Part shown: piece by piece, positions 50,847-58,981 of the stretch
Numbering within the stretch: position 1 is the first letter of the stretch
Layout of the letters: every line of letters begins with the position of its first letter
Source of the DNA: Nocardioides caeni
GTDB lineage: Bacteria; Actinomycetota; Actinomycetes; Propionibacteriales; Nocardioidaceae
NCBI RefSeq assembly: GCF_004912195.1
Contig: NZ_STGW01000004.1
Coordinates: 256,485-320,484, forward strand
Direction of reading: 5' to 3'
DNA length: 64,000 bases
Notes under the pieces: model-generated
Told to the model about the DNA's origin: nothing
Databases searched by the model: none
The model's input: only the letters and a program-made list of their open reading frames with translations
Program-made: the position numbers and the translations under genes

Positions 50847-52233
50847 CTCCGGACAGGACCTCGCCCTCGGGGACCCGCTGCGCACCCTTGCCGCTCAGCT
50901 CGACGGCGCCGACGACCTGCACGCCATGGCCGAAGGTCCAGTCCCCGTTGACCGTCAGCGCGCTCGCCCTCGCGAGCGACGGGGCGCCCTCGGGGAAGCG
51001 CTTGTCGAACTCCCCCACGACCTTGAAGTGCGCCGGGTCGAGGTCGACGAAGGGGACGTCGGAGGCGACCTGGGTCAGCGCGAAGTCGTCGCCGATCGCA
51101 TAGACGTCGGAGCGCAGCACCAGCAGGTCGTTGGTGGTCTTGACCGGGATGAACCGGTCGCGGCCGACCTCGATCAGCCGCGCACCCTCGAACACCTCGA
51201 TCGCCGCGCCCATCGCGGTCTCGACCTGCACGACCTTCGGGCTGGCCGGGTCGGCCGGGTCGACGGTCTTCTCGTTGCGGATGAGCGGGAGGCCGAGGAT
51301 GCCGTCGCGCTCGTCCAGCTTCTGCTTCATCGCGTGCAGGTCGAACCACAGGTTGTTGGTCGAGGTGAACCGGTGCCGGTCGAGGTCGGCCAACGCGGCC
51401 AGGTCCTCCTTGGCCGTCTGCGCGGTCTCCCGCAGCACGATCCGGCCGTCCGCCTTGCGGCGCGCGAAGTGGCCGCCCTTGCGGTCCGAGGCCGTACGAC
51501 GGACCGCCTCGATCGCGAAGGGCGCACCGGACGCGGCGAACCAGCCCGCGACCCGCGGCGCCGGCACGGCACCGAGGTTGTCGGAGTTGGACACGAACGC
51601 GTAGCGGTAGCCCTGCTCGATCAGCAGGTCGAGGAGGCCGGTGCCCCGCAGCGCCGTGTAGATGTCACCGTGCCCGGGCGGACACCACTCGAGCTCGGGA
51701 TCCTTCGGCCACTCGACCGGCAGCAGGCCGTCGAGGAGCAGCCGGGGCTCCTTGTTCTGCAGGAACTCCAGCGGCAGGCCGGGCACCTCGAGGTCCTCGT
51801 AGCGAGCGAGCGCGTGGAGGGTGTCGGCCGAGGTGCGGAACGAGTTCATCACGATCAGCGGCAGCGGGGCGTCGTACTCCTTGCGGAGGTGGAGCGCCTG
51901 CCGGGCGATGATGTCGAGGAAGGACAGGCCGCGGCGCACGCAGAGCAGCGACTTGGCGCGCTCCATGCCCATCGACGTGCCCAGGCCGCCGTTGAGCTTG
52001 ATCGCGACGGTCTTGCGGATCGCGTCGGCCGCGACGTCGTCGGCGACCTCGACGTCGGCGAGGCTCTCCATGTCGACGGGCTCAATGGTCGACTCGGGGA
52101 TCAGGCCGGTCTCACCGTGCTCGAGCAGCCGGTAGTAGTGCGCGAAGGTCTCGACGGCCACCGGGTCGACGCCCGCCTCGACCATCTTGGCCCGCGCCTT
52201 GTCCAGGCCACTCCTGCGCCCACCCATACCCAT
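50839..52233 (-). CDS. galU: UTP-glucose-1-phosphate uridylyltransferase (UDPGP family)
   Basis: A 464-residue enzyme of the larger, eukaryote-like UDPGP family, making UDP-glucose from UTP and glucose-1-phosphate. The nucleotide loop AIKLNGGLGTSMG is near residue 80, PGHGDIYTALRGTGLLD and FVSNSDNLGA follow, and FTSTNNLWFDLHA is in the sugar site. It starts directly at a leaderless promoter shared with the divergent cyclo-ligase gene and is the first gene of the moeA-moaC-mog-rimJ unit. A second ATG is six bases downstream. Confidence 0.93.
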   Translation of the reverse strand: MGMGGRRSGLDKARAKMVEAGVDPVAVETFAHYYRLLEHGETGLIPESTIEPVDMESLADVEVADDVAADAIRKTVAIKLNGGLGTSMGMERAKSLLCVRRGLSFLDIIARQALHLRKEYDAPLPLIVMNSFRTSADTLHALARYEDLEVPGLPLEFLQNKEPRLLLDGLLPVEWPKDPELEWCPPGHGDIYTALRGTGLLDLLIEQGYRYAFVSNSDNLGAVPAPRVAGWFAASGAPFAIEAVRRTASDRKGGHFARRKADGRIVLRETAQTAKEDLAALADLDRHRFTSTNNLWFDLHAMKQKLDERDGILGLPLIRNEKTVDPADPASPKVVQVETAMGAAIEVFEGARLIEVGRDRFIPVKTTNDLLVLRSDVYAIGDDFALTQVASDVPFVDLDPAHFKVVGEFDKRFPEGAPSLARASALTVNGDWTFGHGVQVVGAVELSGKGAQRVPEGEVLSGDA

Positions 52234-52240
52234 GCTGCCG

Positions 52241-52250
52241 ATCGTAGGCT
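52241..52250. promoter_or_regulatory. Two overlapping minus-10 boxes of back-to-back leaderless genes
   Basis: TACGAT on the minus strand (52246-52241) stands seven bases before the galU ATG. TAGGCT on the plus strand (52245-52250) stands six bases before the cyclo-ligase GTG. The boxes share two base pairs. The whole gap is 23 bases and holds no ribosome site for either gene. Confidence 0.65.
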
Positions 52251-52256
52251 TGTCGG

Positions 52257-52859
52257 GTGTCGGAGCGACAACCGAGTCCAGCGACGCAGGCCGCGATCGC
52301 CAAGGTGGCCCTGCGCGACCAGCTCCTGACCGCCCGTCGCCGACGCGCGCTGGCCGAGATCGGCGACGCCGCCCGGAAGATCGCCGAGCACCTGCTCGCC
52401 GACGCCGACGTACGACGGGCCGCGACCGTCGCCGCCTATGTCTCCGTCGGCAGCGAGCCCGGCACGTCCGTCCTGCTCGACCGGCTCCGGGAGGCTGGCA
52501 AGCGGGTGCTGCTGCCGGTCCTGCTGCCCGACAACGACCTCGACTGGGCCGCCTACGAGGGCGCCGCGGACCTGGTGTCAGCGGGCCGGGGCCTGCTCGA
52601 GCCGGCCGGCCCGTCGCTGGGTGTCGAGGCGGTCGCCACCGCCGACGTGGTCCTCGTCCCCGGCCTCGCCGTCTCCCGGACGGGCCTGCGGATGGGGCGC
52701 GGCGGCGGCTCCTACGACCGGGCACTGGGTCGCGTCCCCGTCGGCACCACGACCTGCGTGCTGCTCTACGCCGACGAGGTCCTCGACCACGTCCCCGCCG
52801 AGCCGCACGACCGCCCCGTCACCGCCGCCGCCACCCCCGACGGCATCCTCCGCTTCTGA
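52257..52859 (+). CDS. 5-formyltetrahydrofolate cyclo-ligase
   Basis: A 200-residue enzyme that turns 5-formyl-THF into 5,10-methenyl-THF with ATP. The active-site loop GLRMGRGGGSYDRAL is near residue 145, and RDQLLTARRRR near the N terminus is part of the nucleotide site. It begins with a GTG six bases after a minus-10 box, so it is probably translated from a leaderless message. It is divergent from galU, as in mycobacteria. Confidence 0.92.
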   Translation: MSERQPSPATQAAIAKVALRDQLLTARRRRALAEIGDAARKIAEHLLADADVRRAATVAAYVSVGSEPGTSVLLDRLREAGKRVLLPVLLPDNDLDWAAYEGAADLVSAGRGLLEPAGPSLGVEAVATADVVLVPGLAVSRTGLRMGRGGGSYDRALGRVPVGTTTCVLLYADEVLDHVPAEPHDRPVTAAATPDGILRF

Positions 52860-52873
52860 GGCTCGGGACGGGG

Positions 52874-55591
52874 TCAGTCCTGGGGCTGCAGGGTCAGCAC
52901 GTCCTCGCCGGCGTCCTCGACGGCGTCCTCGCCGAACGCCCACGGGAGGGTGTCGCCGCGGGCCCAGAGGTCGGTCTGGTCGGTGTAGTGGGGGTGGAAG
53001 GCGTGGCCGGAGACACCGGTGAGGTTGATCCAGCGCGCGGCGTCGAGGTCGTCCATCGGCACGACCATCCGCATCGACGGGGCAGTGACGACGCCGTAGT
53101 CGGCGACGGTCCCCTGCGGCTGTCGGGTGGTGGCACTGGCGTCCCAGCCGGTGGCGTTGACGATCGAGCTGCCGCCGCCGACGTCCCAGCCGCCGCGGTT
53201 GAACAGGGCCTCCACGACGCCGATGCCCGACTCGCCGAGCGTCGAGGAGCGCAGGTCGAGCTCGTGCAGCGCGCCCCACGTCCACTCGTCGGCCTTCGGC
53301 GACTGCCGCGCGGTGAGCTCGTCGCGGGCGGCGAGCAGCGCGGCCTCCAGGACGTCGTCACGCTTCTCCACGACGTCCTCGGTCTCGACGTCGTCCCACC
53401 ACGGGCTGGACGGGCGCTGGAGCAGCCCCGTGACGACGCTGAACCAGCGATCGCCGCCGTCGGGCGCGAGGCCCTCCGGCAGCTCGTCGGTGAAGGTCCG
53501 GCGCAGCACCTCGCGCCACACGACGTTGAAGTACGCCGCCGCGGCACTGTCGGCCCGCTCCTGGTGGTCCCAGCCCCGGAGCAGCCGCTGGCCGTCGGAG
53601 TAGTAGCCGGCGGGCAGGTCGATGCCCAGCAGGTACGGCGTCAGGACGGCACCCATCGCACTCCACTCGTCGAGCTGGACGGCCGCCATCCGCTCCACGT
53701 CGATCCCGCCGGCCGCGACCTCCTCGGCGAGCAGTTCGCCGATCCGCGTCGAGCGGTAGCCCTGGTCCCAGTCGGAGGTGAGGAACGGCTGGTAGCGCGC
53801 GGGATCGATGACGGCCTGGTTGGCGGTGGTGATGACGCCGCCCTCGGGGTCGAGCACCGACGGCAGGTCCTCGTAGGGGATGTGGCGGCCGGTCCAGCCG
53901 GTCTCGGGGAGCCAGCCGGCGGCGGGCTGCCGTCCGTCGTTGCCCCGTCGGCGGATCGGCACGAGGCCGGTGGCCTGGTAGCCGATGTGTCCCTCGGTGT
54001 CGGCGTAGACGACGTTCTGCCCGGGCGCCGCGAAGCCCGCGAGGGCGGTGCGGAAGCTGTCCCAGTCGCTGGCCATGTTGAGGGCCAGCAACGCGTCCGC
54101 GGTCGGCCGCGGCTCCAGCGCGGTCCAGGCCAGGGAGACACCGAGCTCGGTCCCCTCGCCGGTGTCGGGCCCGGCCTCCGCGGCCGCGTCGCCGACCTGG
54201 TCGAGCTGGTCGACGAGGCCGTCGTCGGTGTAGTCGACGCCGCTGTCGAGCCGGCCACCGTCATCGGAGAGCTCGGCGAGGTCGGAGAGCAGCGGCCCGT
54301 GGTCGGTGGAGCGGACGGTGAGCGAGATGTCGTCGCCGTCGCGGACCTCGATCGTCTCCTCGCGGGTGGTGAGCGGACGGAGGCGGCCGTCGTACTCCCA
54401 CTCGTCGCCGTCGAGTCGCTCGACGAACAGGTCGGTGACGTCGGGCGCGAGATTGGTGAAGCCCCAGGCGATGTCGCGGTTGTGGCCGATCACGACGCCG
54501 GGGACGCCGGAGAAGCTGAAGCCGGCGACGTCGAGCGGACACTGCGCCGACAGCGTGCGGCAGTGCAGGCCCACCTGGGTCCACACGCCCGGCAGGGAGA
54601 CGCCGAGATGCGGGTCGTTGGCGAGGATCGGGGCGCCACTGGTCGTGTGCTCGCCCCCGACCACCCAGCCGTTGCTGCCGATGCCGTCGCCCTTGCCCAG
54701 CAGGGCCGGGAGGGCGGAGACCACGCCGCTGGTCCGCGCCAGCGCCGCGACCGCGTCAGGCGCTGACGCCGGGTCCCCCTGGTCCGGCACGCTGCCCTCG
54801 GTGGGCTCGGCGTCCTGGTCGAAGCCGTCCGGCCCGACGGCGCCCTGCCCCACGATCGGCGGGTGCTCGGCGACCGGATAGTCGGGATGGAGCGCGGCGG
54901 CGCGGCCAGGACCCACCGCCGCTGCGGTCAGGGCCCGGCCGATCTCCTCCTCGAGGTTGCCGCGCAGGTCCCAGGCCATCGCCTTCAGCCAGGCGAGCGA
55001 GTCGACCGCCGACCAGTCCTCGGGCGTGTAGTCGAGACCGGTGAGCCCGAGCAGCGTGTATTCCAGCGAGATGTCGCCGGTCGGCCGCCCCGCCAGATAG
55101 GCGTTGACGCCCTCGGCGTAGGCGTCGAGCGCGTTGCGCGTCGCTGGCTGCAGCAGCTTGACCTCCTGCTCGGCGACGTCGCGCCAGCCGAGGGTTCGCA
55201 CCACGAGATCGGTCTCCAGACTGGCCTCGCCGAAGAGCTCCGAGAGCCGCCCGGCGGTCGCGTGGCGTCGTACGTCCATCTCGAAGAAGCGGTCCTGCGC
55301 GTGCACGTAGCCCTGCGCCAGCATCAGGTCGTTCATCGAGTCGGCGTAGATCTGCGGGATCCCGGCGTCGTCGCGGACGACCCGCACCTCCCCCTCCAGG
55401 CCGGGTACGACGAGCTCGCCGCTCGTCTGCGGCCACGACCGTCGCACGGTGACCACCGCCGTGGTCAGTCCGGCCACGAGGGCGATGACGAGCACGACGG
55501 CAATGCCGGCGAACCACTTCAGCTGTCGCGACCAGGCACGGAATCCGCGCCGGGTCCCGTTCGTTGTTCCCTCCACCATGGTGGTCGCCAT
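52874..55591 (-). CDS. Penicillin acylase family protein (N-terminal nucleophile hydrolase), membrane-anchored
   Basis: A 905-residue precursor. One membrane helix (about residues 26-48, WFAGIAVVLVIALVAG) anchors it or serves as an uncleaved signal. The alpha-chain part has DDAGIPQIYADS and QGYVHAQDRFFEMD. The autocatalytic site is GSNGWVVGG; Ser306 would become the N-terminal nucleophile of the beta chain. Later NDPHLGVSLPGVW and the distant NATGWDAS block complete the site. Homologues hydrolyse acyl amides, including acyl-homoserine lactones. The ATG at 55591 is chosen. Confidence 0.9.
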   Translation of the reverse strand: MATTMVEGTTNGTRRGFRAWSRQLKWFAGIAVVLVIALVAGLTTAVVTVRRSWPQTSGELVVPGLEGEVRVVRDDAGIPQIYADSMNDLMLAQGYVHAQDRFFEMDVRRHATAGRLSELFGEASLETDLVVRTLGWRDVAEQEVKLLQPATRNALDAYAEGVNAYLAGRPTGDISLEYTLLGLTGLDYTPEDWSAVDSLAWLKAMAWDLRGNLEEEIGRALTAAAVGPGRAAALHPDYPVAEHPPIVGQGAVGPDGFDQDAEPTEGSVPDQGDPASAPDAVAALARTSGVVSALPALLGKGDGIGSNGWVVGGEHTTSGAPILANDPHLGVSLPGVWTQVGLHCRTLSAQCPLDVAGFSFSGVPGVVIGHNRDIAWGFTNLAPDVTDLFVERLDGDEWEYDGRLRPLTTREETIEVRDGDDISLTVRSTDHGPLLSDLAELSDDGGRLDSGVDYTDDGLVDQLDQVGDAAAEAGPDTGEGTELGVSLAWTALEPRPTADALLALNMASDWDSFRTALAGFAAPGQNVVYADTEGHIGYQATGLVPIRRRGNDGRQPAAGWLPETGWTGRHIPYEDLPSVLDPEGGVITTANQAVIDPARYQPFLTSDWDQGYRSTRIGELLAEEVAAGGIDVERMAAVQLDEWSAMGAVLTPYLLGIDLPAGYYSDGQRLLRGWDHQERADSAAAAYFNVVWREVLRRTFTDELPEGLAPDGGDRWFSVVTGLLQRPSSPWWDDVETEDVVEKRDDVLEAALLAARDELTARQSPKADEWTWGALHELDLRSSTLGESGIGVVEALFNRGGWDVGGGSSIVNATGWDASATTRQPQGTVADYGVVTAPSMRMVVPMDDLDAARWINLTGVSGHAFHPHYTDQTDLWARGDTLPWAFGEDAVEDAGEDVLTLQPQD

Positions 55592-55621
55592 TGTGCCGTC
55601 TGCCCCCGACGTGACGTAGCA

Positions 55622-55648
55622 TTGGCACTCGAAAGTCGAGAGTGCCAA
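55622..55648. promoter_or_regulatory. CIRCE element (HrcA operator)
   Basis: TTGGCACTC (55622-55630) and GAGTGCCAA (55640-55648) form a perfect nine-base inverted repeat with a nine-base spacer. This is the CIRCE layout, with the actinobacterial G/C variant of TTAGCACTC-N9-GAGTGCTAA. It lies 17 bases before the ruc start, next to a TAGCAT minus-10 at 55617-55622. Confidence 0.85.
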
Positions 55649-55664
55649 CGTTTCCGGAGTCCCG

Positions 55665-55997
55665 ATGCCGACCTACCAGTACCAGTGCACCGAGTGCGGT
55701 CACGCCTTCGAGCAGGTGCAGTCCTTCAGCGACGACGCCCTGACCGTCTGCCCCGAGTGCTCGGGCCGCCTGCGCAAGCTGTTCAACTCGGTCGGCGTCG
55801 TCTTCAAGGGCTCGGGCTTCTACAAGACCGACAGCCGCTCGAGCAGCTCGGCCACCGCGGGCAGCTCCTCGTCCTCCAGCACGGACTCCTCCTCCAGCAG
55901 CTCCGGCTCCTCCGACTCCGGCTCGTCGAGCGCGAAGCCGGCTGCGACCAGCAGCTCCAGCAGCAGCTCCTCCAGCTCGGCCGCCTCCCCCGCCTGA
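55665..55997 (+). CDS. ruc: Ruc-type redox-regulated chaperone (FmdB-like zinc ribbon)
   Basis: A 110-residue protein. Residues 1-50 are the FmdB zinc ribbon with four cysteines (8, 11, 29, 32) and end in GSGFYKTDS. The remaining 60 residues are almost all serine, a disordered tail. M. tuberculosis Rv0991c (Ruc) has this layout: it releases zinc on oxidation, holds unfolded proteins and works with DnaK, and it is co-regulated with hsp60 genes. A CIRCE box directly upstream here supports the same control by HrcA. GGAG precedes the ATG. Confidence 0.88.
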   Translation: MPTYQYQCTECGHAFEQVQSFSDDALTVCPECSGRLRKLFNSVGVVFKGSGFYKTDSRSSSSATAGSSSSSSTDSSSSSSGSSDSGSSSAKPAATSSSSSSSSSSAASPA

Positions 55998-56013
55998 CGC
56001 GTCCGCCCTTCGG

Positions 56014-56148
56014 TCGTCGAGTAGCCCACGAGGAACGAGCGGGCGTATCGAGACGCGGTGCGATGGTGCTGGGACCGGCCCGGTCCGGAGCAGAGGCTGC
56101 GGTCCGTCTCGATACGCGGCTCGCTGGCGCTCGCCTGCTACTCGACGA
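56014..56148. repeat. REP-like inverted repeat pair
   Basis: The gap after ruc holds two facing copies of one sequence: TCGTCGAGTAG with TATCGAGACG on the left (56014-56055) and CGTCTCGATACG with CTACTCGACGA on the right (56105-56148). The arms pair over the whole length with a 50-base centre. Elements with these words are scattered in intergenic gaps of Nocardioides-like genomes; the number of copies in this genome cannot be seen here. Confidence 0.6.
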
Positions 56149-56210
56149 ACGACGCGAGGCGCCTGTGGAGGACGGCGGCACGCACGGCCGGACCGGCCTA
56201 GCGTCGGGCC

Positions 56211-56864
56211 ATGGAAACTCGGGATCTCCGGCGCCGTTGGCGTGACCGGCGCCAGCAGGCGCGTCGCCGTCTGCTGCGCCACCGCCACCTGCTCGCCCTG
56301 GTGCTCACCGGCGTCGCCGTGCTCGCGACCCTGCGCACCCTCGCCCCTCCCCCGCCGGCGACCACGGTCGTGCTGGTCGCTGCTCGCGACCTCGCTGCCG
56401 GCGAGGTGCTGGAGGCCGGCGACCTGACCGAGGCACACCTCCCCCCGGACCTGGTGCCGGCGGGCATCGCGAGCACGCCGGTCGGGCAGACGCTCGCGGG
56501 TCCGTTGCGCCGCGGCGAGCCGGTCACCGACGTACGGCTGACCGGGCCGGAGCTCGCCACCGGCCAGCCCCCGGACACGGTGGCGCAGCCGGTGCGCCTC
56601 ACCGACGCGGGGCAGGCGGCGCTGCTCGGGACGGGCGACAGGATCGACCTGATCGCCACCGATCCGCGCTCGGGGGCATCGCTTGCCCTGGCCTTCGACG
56701 TGACCGTCCTGGCGGTGCCGCCGACCGACCATGCGAGCGACCCCGCCCTGCCCGGCCGCCTCGTCCTGCTCGCCGTCGATGCGGGCGACGTCCTCGACAT
56801 CACAGCGGCGTCCAGCACGTCGTACGTGACCTACACGTGGCGTCGTGACACGAAGTCACACTAA
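56211..56864 (+). CDS. SAF-domain protein, CpaB-like
   Basis: A 217-residue protein with a basic N terminus, one membrane helix (about residues 28-45) and an SAF/CpaB domain (TTVVLVAARDLAAGEVLEAGDL, GPLRRGEPVTDVRL). CpaB proteins hold the outer part of Flp pilus machines; no pilus gene is close by, so the role is open. It lies before mscL on the same strand with 57 bases between. Confidence 0.8.
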   Translation: METRDLRRRWRDRRQQARRRLLRHRHLLALVLTGVAVLATLRTLAPPPPATTVVLVAARDLAAGEVLEAGDLTEAHLPPDLVPAGIASTPVGQTLAGPLRRGEPVTDVRLTGPELATGQPPDTVAQPVRLTDAGQAALLGTGDRIDLIATDPRSGASLALAFDVTVLAVPPTDHASDPALPGRLVLLAVDAGDVLDITAASSTSYVTYTWRRDTKSH

Positions 56865-56921
56865 GGTGCGAGGCAGTTTGGTCCCTCTTTCCACCATCTC
56901 TCGGGACCTGAAGGAGAAGAA

Positions 56922-57278
56922 ATGACCGGTTTCAGGAACTTCCTGCTCAAGGGCGACCTCGTCGAGCTGGCGGTCGCGTTCATCATGGCGACGTCGTTCG
57001 CGGTGGTCGTCCAGACCTTCACGGGGACGCTCACGGGCTTCATCGGCAAGGTCTTCGACCAGCCCGACTTCGGCGGAGCCGAGATCGCGGACGTCAACGT
57101 CGGCTTGTTCATCAACGCGGTCATCGCGTTCGTGATCATGGCCGCGATCGTCTACTTCCTGGTCGTGACGCCCTACACCAAGGCCAAGGAGCGCTACTTC
57201 CCGGTCGACGCCGCCGGGCCGTCCGAGGTCGAGCTGCTCACCCAGATCCGCGACTCGCTGGCCAACAAGCAGATCTGA
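56922..57278 (+). CDS. mscL: Large-conductance mechanosensitive channel MscL
   Basis: A 118-residue channel subunit. The N-terminal amphipathic FRNFLLKGDLVELAVAF leads into the first helix, and the second helix is FINAVIAFVIMAAIVYFLVV with a charged C-terminal bundle. It opens under membrane tension to release solutes. AAGGAG precedes the ATG. The position near ruc and the cyclo-ligase is shared with mycobacteria. Confidence 0.95.
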   Translation: MTGFRNFLLKGDLVELAVAFIMATSFAVVVQTFTGTLTGFIGKVFDQPDFGGAEIADVNVGLFINAVIAFVIMAAIVYFLVVTPYTKAKERYFPVDAAGPSEVELLTQIRDSLANKQI

Positions 57279-57312
57279 CCAACCAGGCGTCGCCGTACGA
57301 CGCCCGGCTGAC

Positions 57313-57350
57313 CAGGTGCCGTCTCACCCTCCGTGGTGGGGCGGCACCTG
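57313..57350. terminator. Hairpin between mscL and the convergent small gene
   Basis: A nine-pair stem CAGGTGCCG/CGGCACCTG, with an inner CACC/GGTG pairing, reaches into the last codons of the small minus-strand gene. Confidence 0.5.
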
Positions 57351-57509
57351 CGATTTCAGCCACTGGTCACTGGCCGACTCGCGCTCCTGCGGCCGCCGCT
57401 CGTCGCGCTCGTCCGAGGTGGTGTCGGGCAGGCCGTCGCCGAAGACGGCGTCGAGCCGCCGGCGACGCTTCCACTCCGGCTCCCCGACGGCCTTCTCCTC
57501 GTCGCTCAC
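57324..57509 (-). CDS. Small charged protein downstream of the LytR-CpsA-Psr gene
   Basis: A 61-residue protein, rich in Glu, Arg and Asp (EPEWKRRRRLDAVFGDGLPDTT). Its ATG overlaps the LCP stop by four bases, which argues that it is real and translated with it. The motif RRLDAVFGDGLP occurs in small actinobacterial proteins beside cell-wall genes. Function unknown. Confidence 0.6.
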   Translation of the reverse strand: MSDEEKAVGEPEWKRRRRLDAVFGDGLPDTTSDERDERRPQERESASDQWLKSQVPPHHGG

Positions 57510-58819
57510 GAGCAGAGCCCGGCCGCCTCGCGGCCCGCGCTGGACAGACCGCCCGACGAGCCGGGGTCGGTCGCGGTGTCGCTCGGGTCGGTCGGGTCAG
57601 TGGCGTCGTCCGAGGGCGACCCGGACGGCGAGTCCGACGAGCCCTGCGACGGGTCCGTCGTCGAGCCGCTGCCGTCGGGCTTGTCGTCGGCGCTGATCGC
57701 GTCCTTGAGGAACTCCTGCGTCAGCGGCCGGTCCTGACGCACGAGACGCCACAGCCTGTCGGCCTCGCTGGTCAGCTCGATCCCGGAGCTGACCTTGTCG
57801 GAGTAGATCCACGGCGGGGTGACGAACTTGATGTTGTCGGCGCCGATGCCCTGGGCCGTGCGGGCGAGGTCGGCCATCTCGGCGATGTTCTCGAAGTCGG
57901 TGTGCAGCGAGGAGGTCGCTGCGTTCATGAAGCGGATCAGCCGGTCGGGGCGCGCCACCATGCCGAGGGTGAGCGCCTTGTTGATCATCGAGCCGATGAA
58001 CGCCTGCTGGCGGCGGGTGCGGTTGGGGTCGATGCCCTGACCGATGCCATAGCGGACCCGGACGTAGGCGAGCGCCTCGTTGCCCTGGATCTCGCGCGTT
58101 CCGGCGTCGAGGTGGATGTTGTGGTTGTCGTCGTCGATGTCGAACGGGACGCACACCTCGACCCCGTCGAGGGCGTTGACCATGTCCTTGAACTGGTTGA
58201 AGTCGATGACGACGTAGTTGTCGATCCGGATCCGGTAGGTCTGCTCGAACTGCTGGATCGTGCAGGCGGGACCACCGGTGGCGTAGGCCTCGTTCCACTT
58301 CACGTAGCCGCCACTGCCGGGGATCTCGCTGCCGTCCTTCTCGTAGCAGGACGGCCGGATCACCGCGGTGTCGCGCGGGACGGAGATGCCGTAGGCGAAC
58401 TTCCGGTCGGCGGAGAGGTGGAACAGGATCGTGGTGTCCGACAGGCCGCCACCGGCCTCGCCGTCGATGCCGTTGCCCTCACCGGAGCGGGTGTCGGAGC
58501 CCATCACCAGGATGTTCATCGGCTCCTGCGGCCCGGCGACCTCGACCTTCTCCGGGCGGTTGCGCAGCTGGTCGGACACGCTCTCGTGCTCGAGGTTGCC
58601 GTTCCAGTTGTTGTAGACCAGCACCACGCCGACGCCGGTGAGCAGGCCGAGGCTCATCAGGCTGGCGAGAATCACCCGCAGCACGGTCTTGCGCGGCTGC
58701 GCCGCCTTGCGTCGACCGCCCCGGTGGCTGCGAGCCGCGCGCGCCCGACGACGGTCGGCGCGCGAGGTCGCCACCCGGCGGGCTCGGCCGCCCGGCTGCG
58801 TGGGGCTCTCCTGCGTCAT
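57506..58819 (-). CDS. LytR-CpsA-Psr (LCP) family ligase, copy 1
   Basis: A 437-residue membrane enzyme that attaches wall polymers from lipid carriers to peptidoglycan or another acceptor. A basic cytoplasmic start of 45 residues, one membrane helix (VILASLMSLGLLTGVGVVLVY), then the LCP domain: NILVMGSDTR, SVPRDTAVI, NYVVIDFNQFKDMVNALDGV, EALAYVRVRYG, RTRRQQAFI. The conserved Arg and Asp residues that bind the pyrophosphate are present. An acidic Ser/Asp tail follows. It is a paralogue of the gene at 58982. Confidence 0.92.
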   Translation of the reverse strand: MTQESPTQPGGRARRVATSRADRRRARAARSHRGGRRKAAQPRKTVLRVILASLMSLGLLTGVGVVLVYNNWNGNLEHESVSDQLRNRPEKVEVAGPQEPMNILVMGSDTRSGEGNGIDGEAGGGLSDTTILFHLSADRKFAYGISVPRDTAVIRPSCYEKDGSEIPGSGGYVKWNEAYATGGPACTIQQFEQTYRIRIDNYVVIDFNQFKDMVNALDGVEVCVPFDIDDDNHNIHLDAGTREIQGNEALAYVRVRYGIGQGIDPNRTRRQQAFIGSMINKALTLGMVARPDRLIRFMNAATSSLHTDFENIAEMADLARTAQGIGADNIKFVTPPWIYSDKVSSGIELTSEADRLWRLVRQDRPLTQEFLKDAISADDKPDGSGSTTDPSQGSSDSPSGSPSDDATDPTDPSDTATDPGSSGGLSSAGREAAGLCS

Positions 58820-58981
58820 GCTTCACCTGGTCCTGCGGCCGCCGGCGGCGGGATGTGTCGGGGCACGGTCGTGCGGTCGCTGCCGAGTCAGCGGCGCCAA
58901 GAGTACGGCGCGAGCCAAGCACCTCGAGCACTTCCGCGGGTCCCGGCGACCATTGTCGCTGGTCAGCGGTGCTGGACCCAA

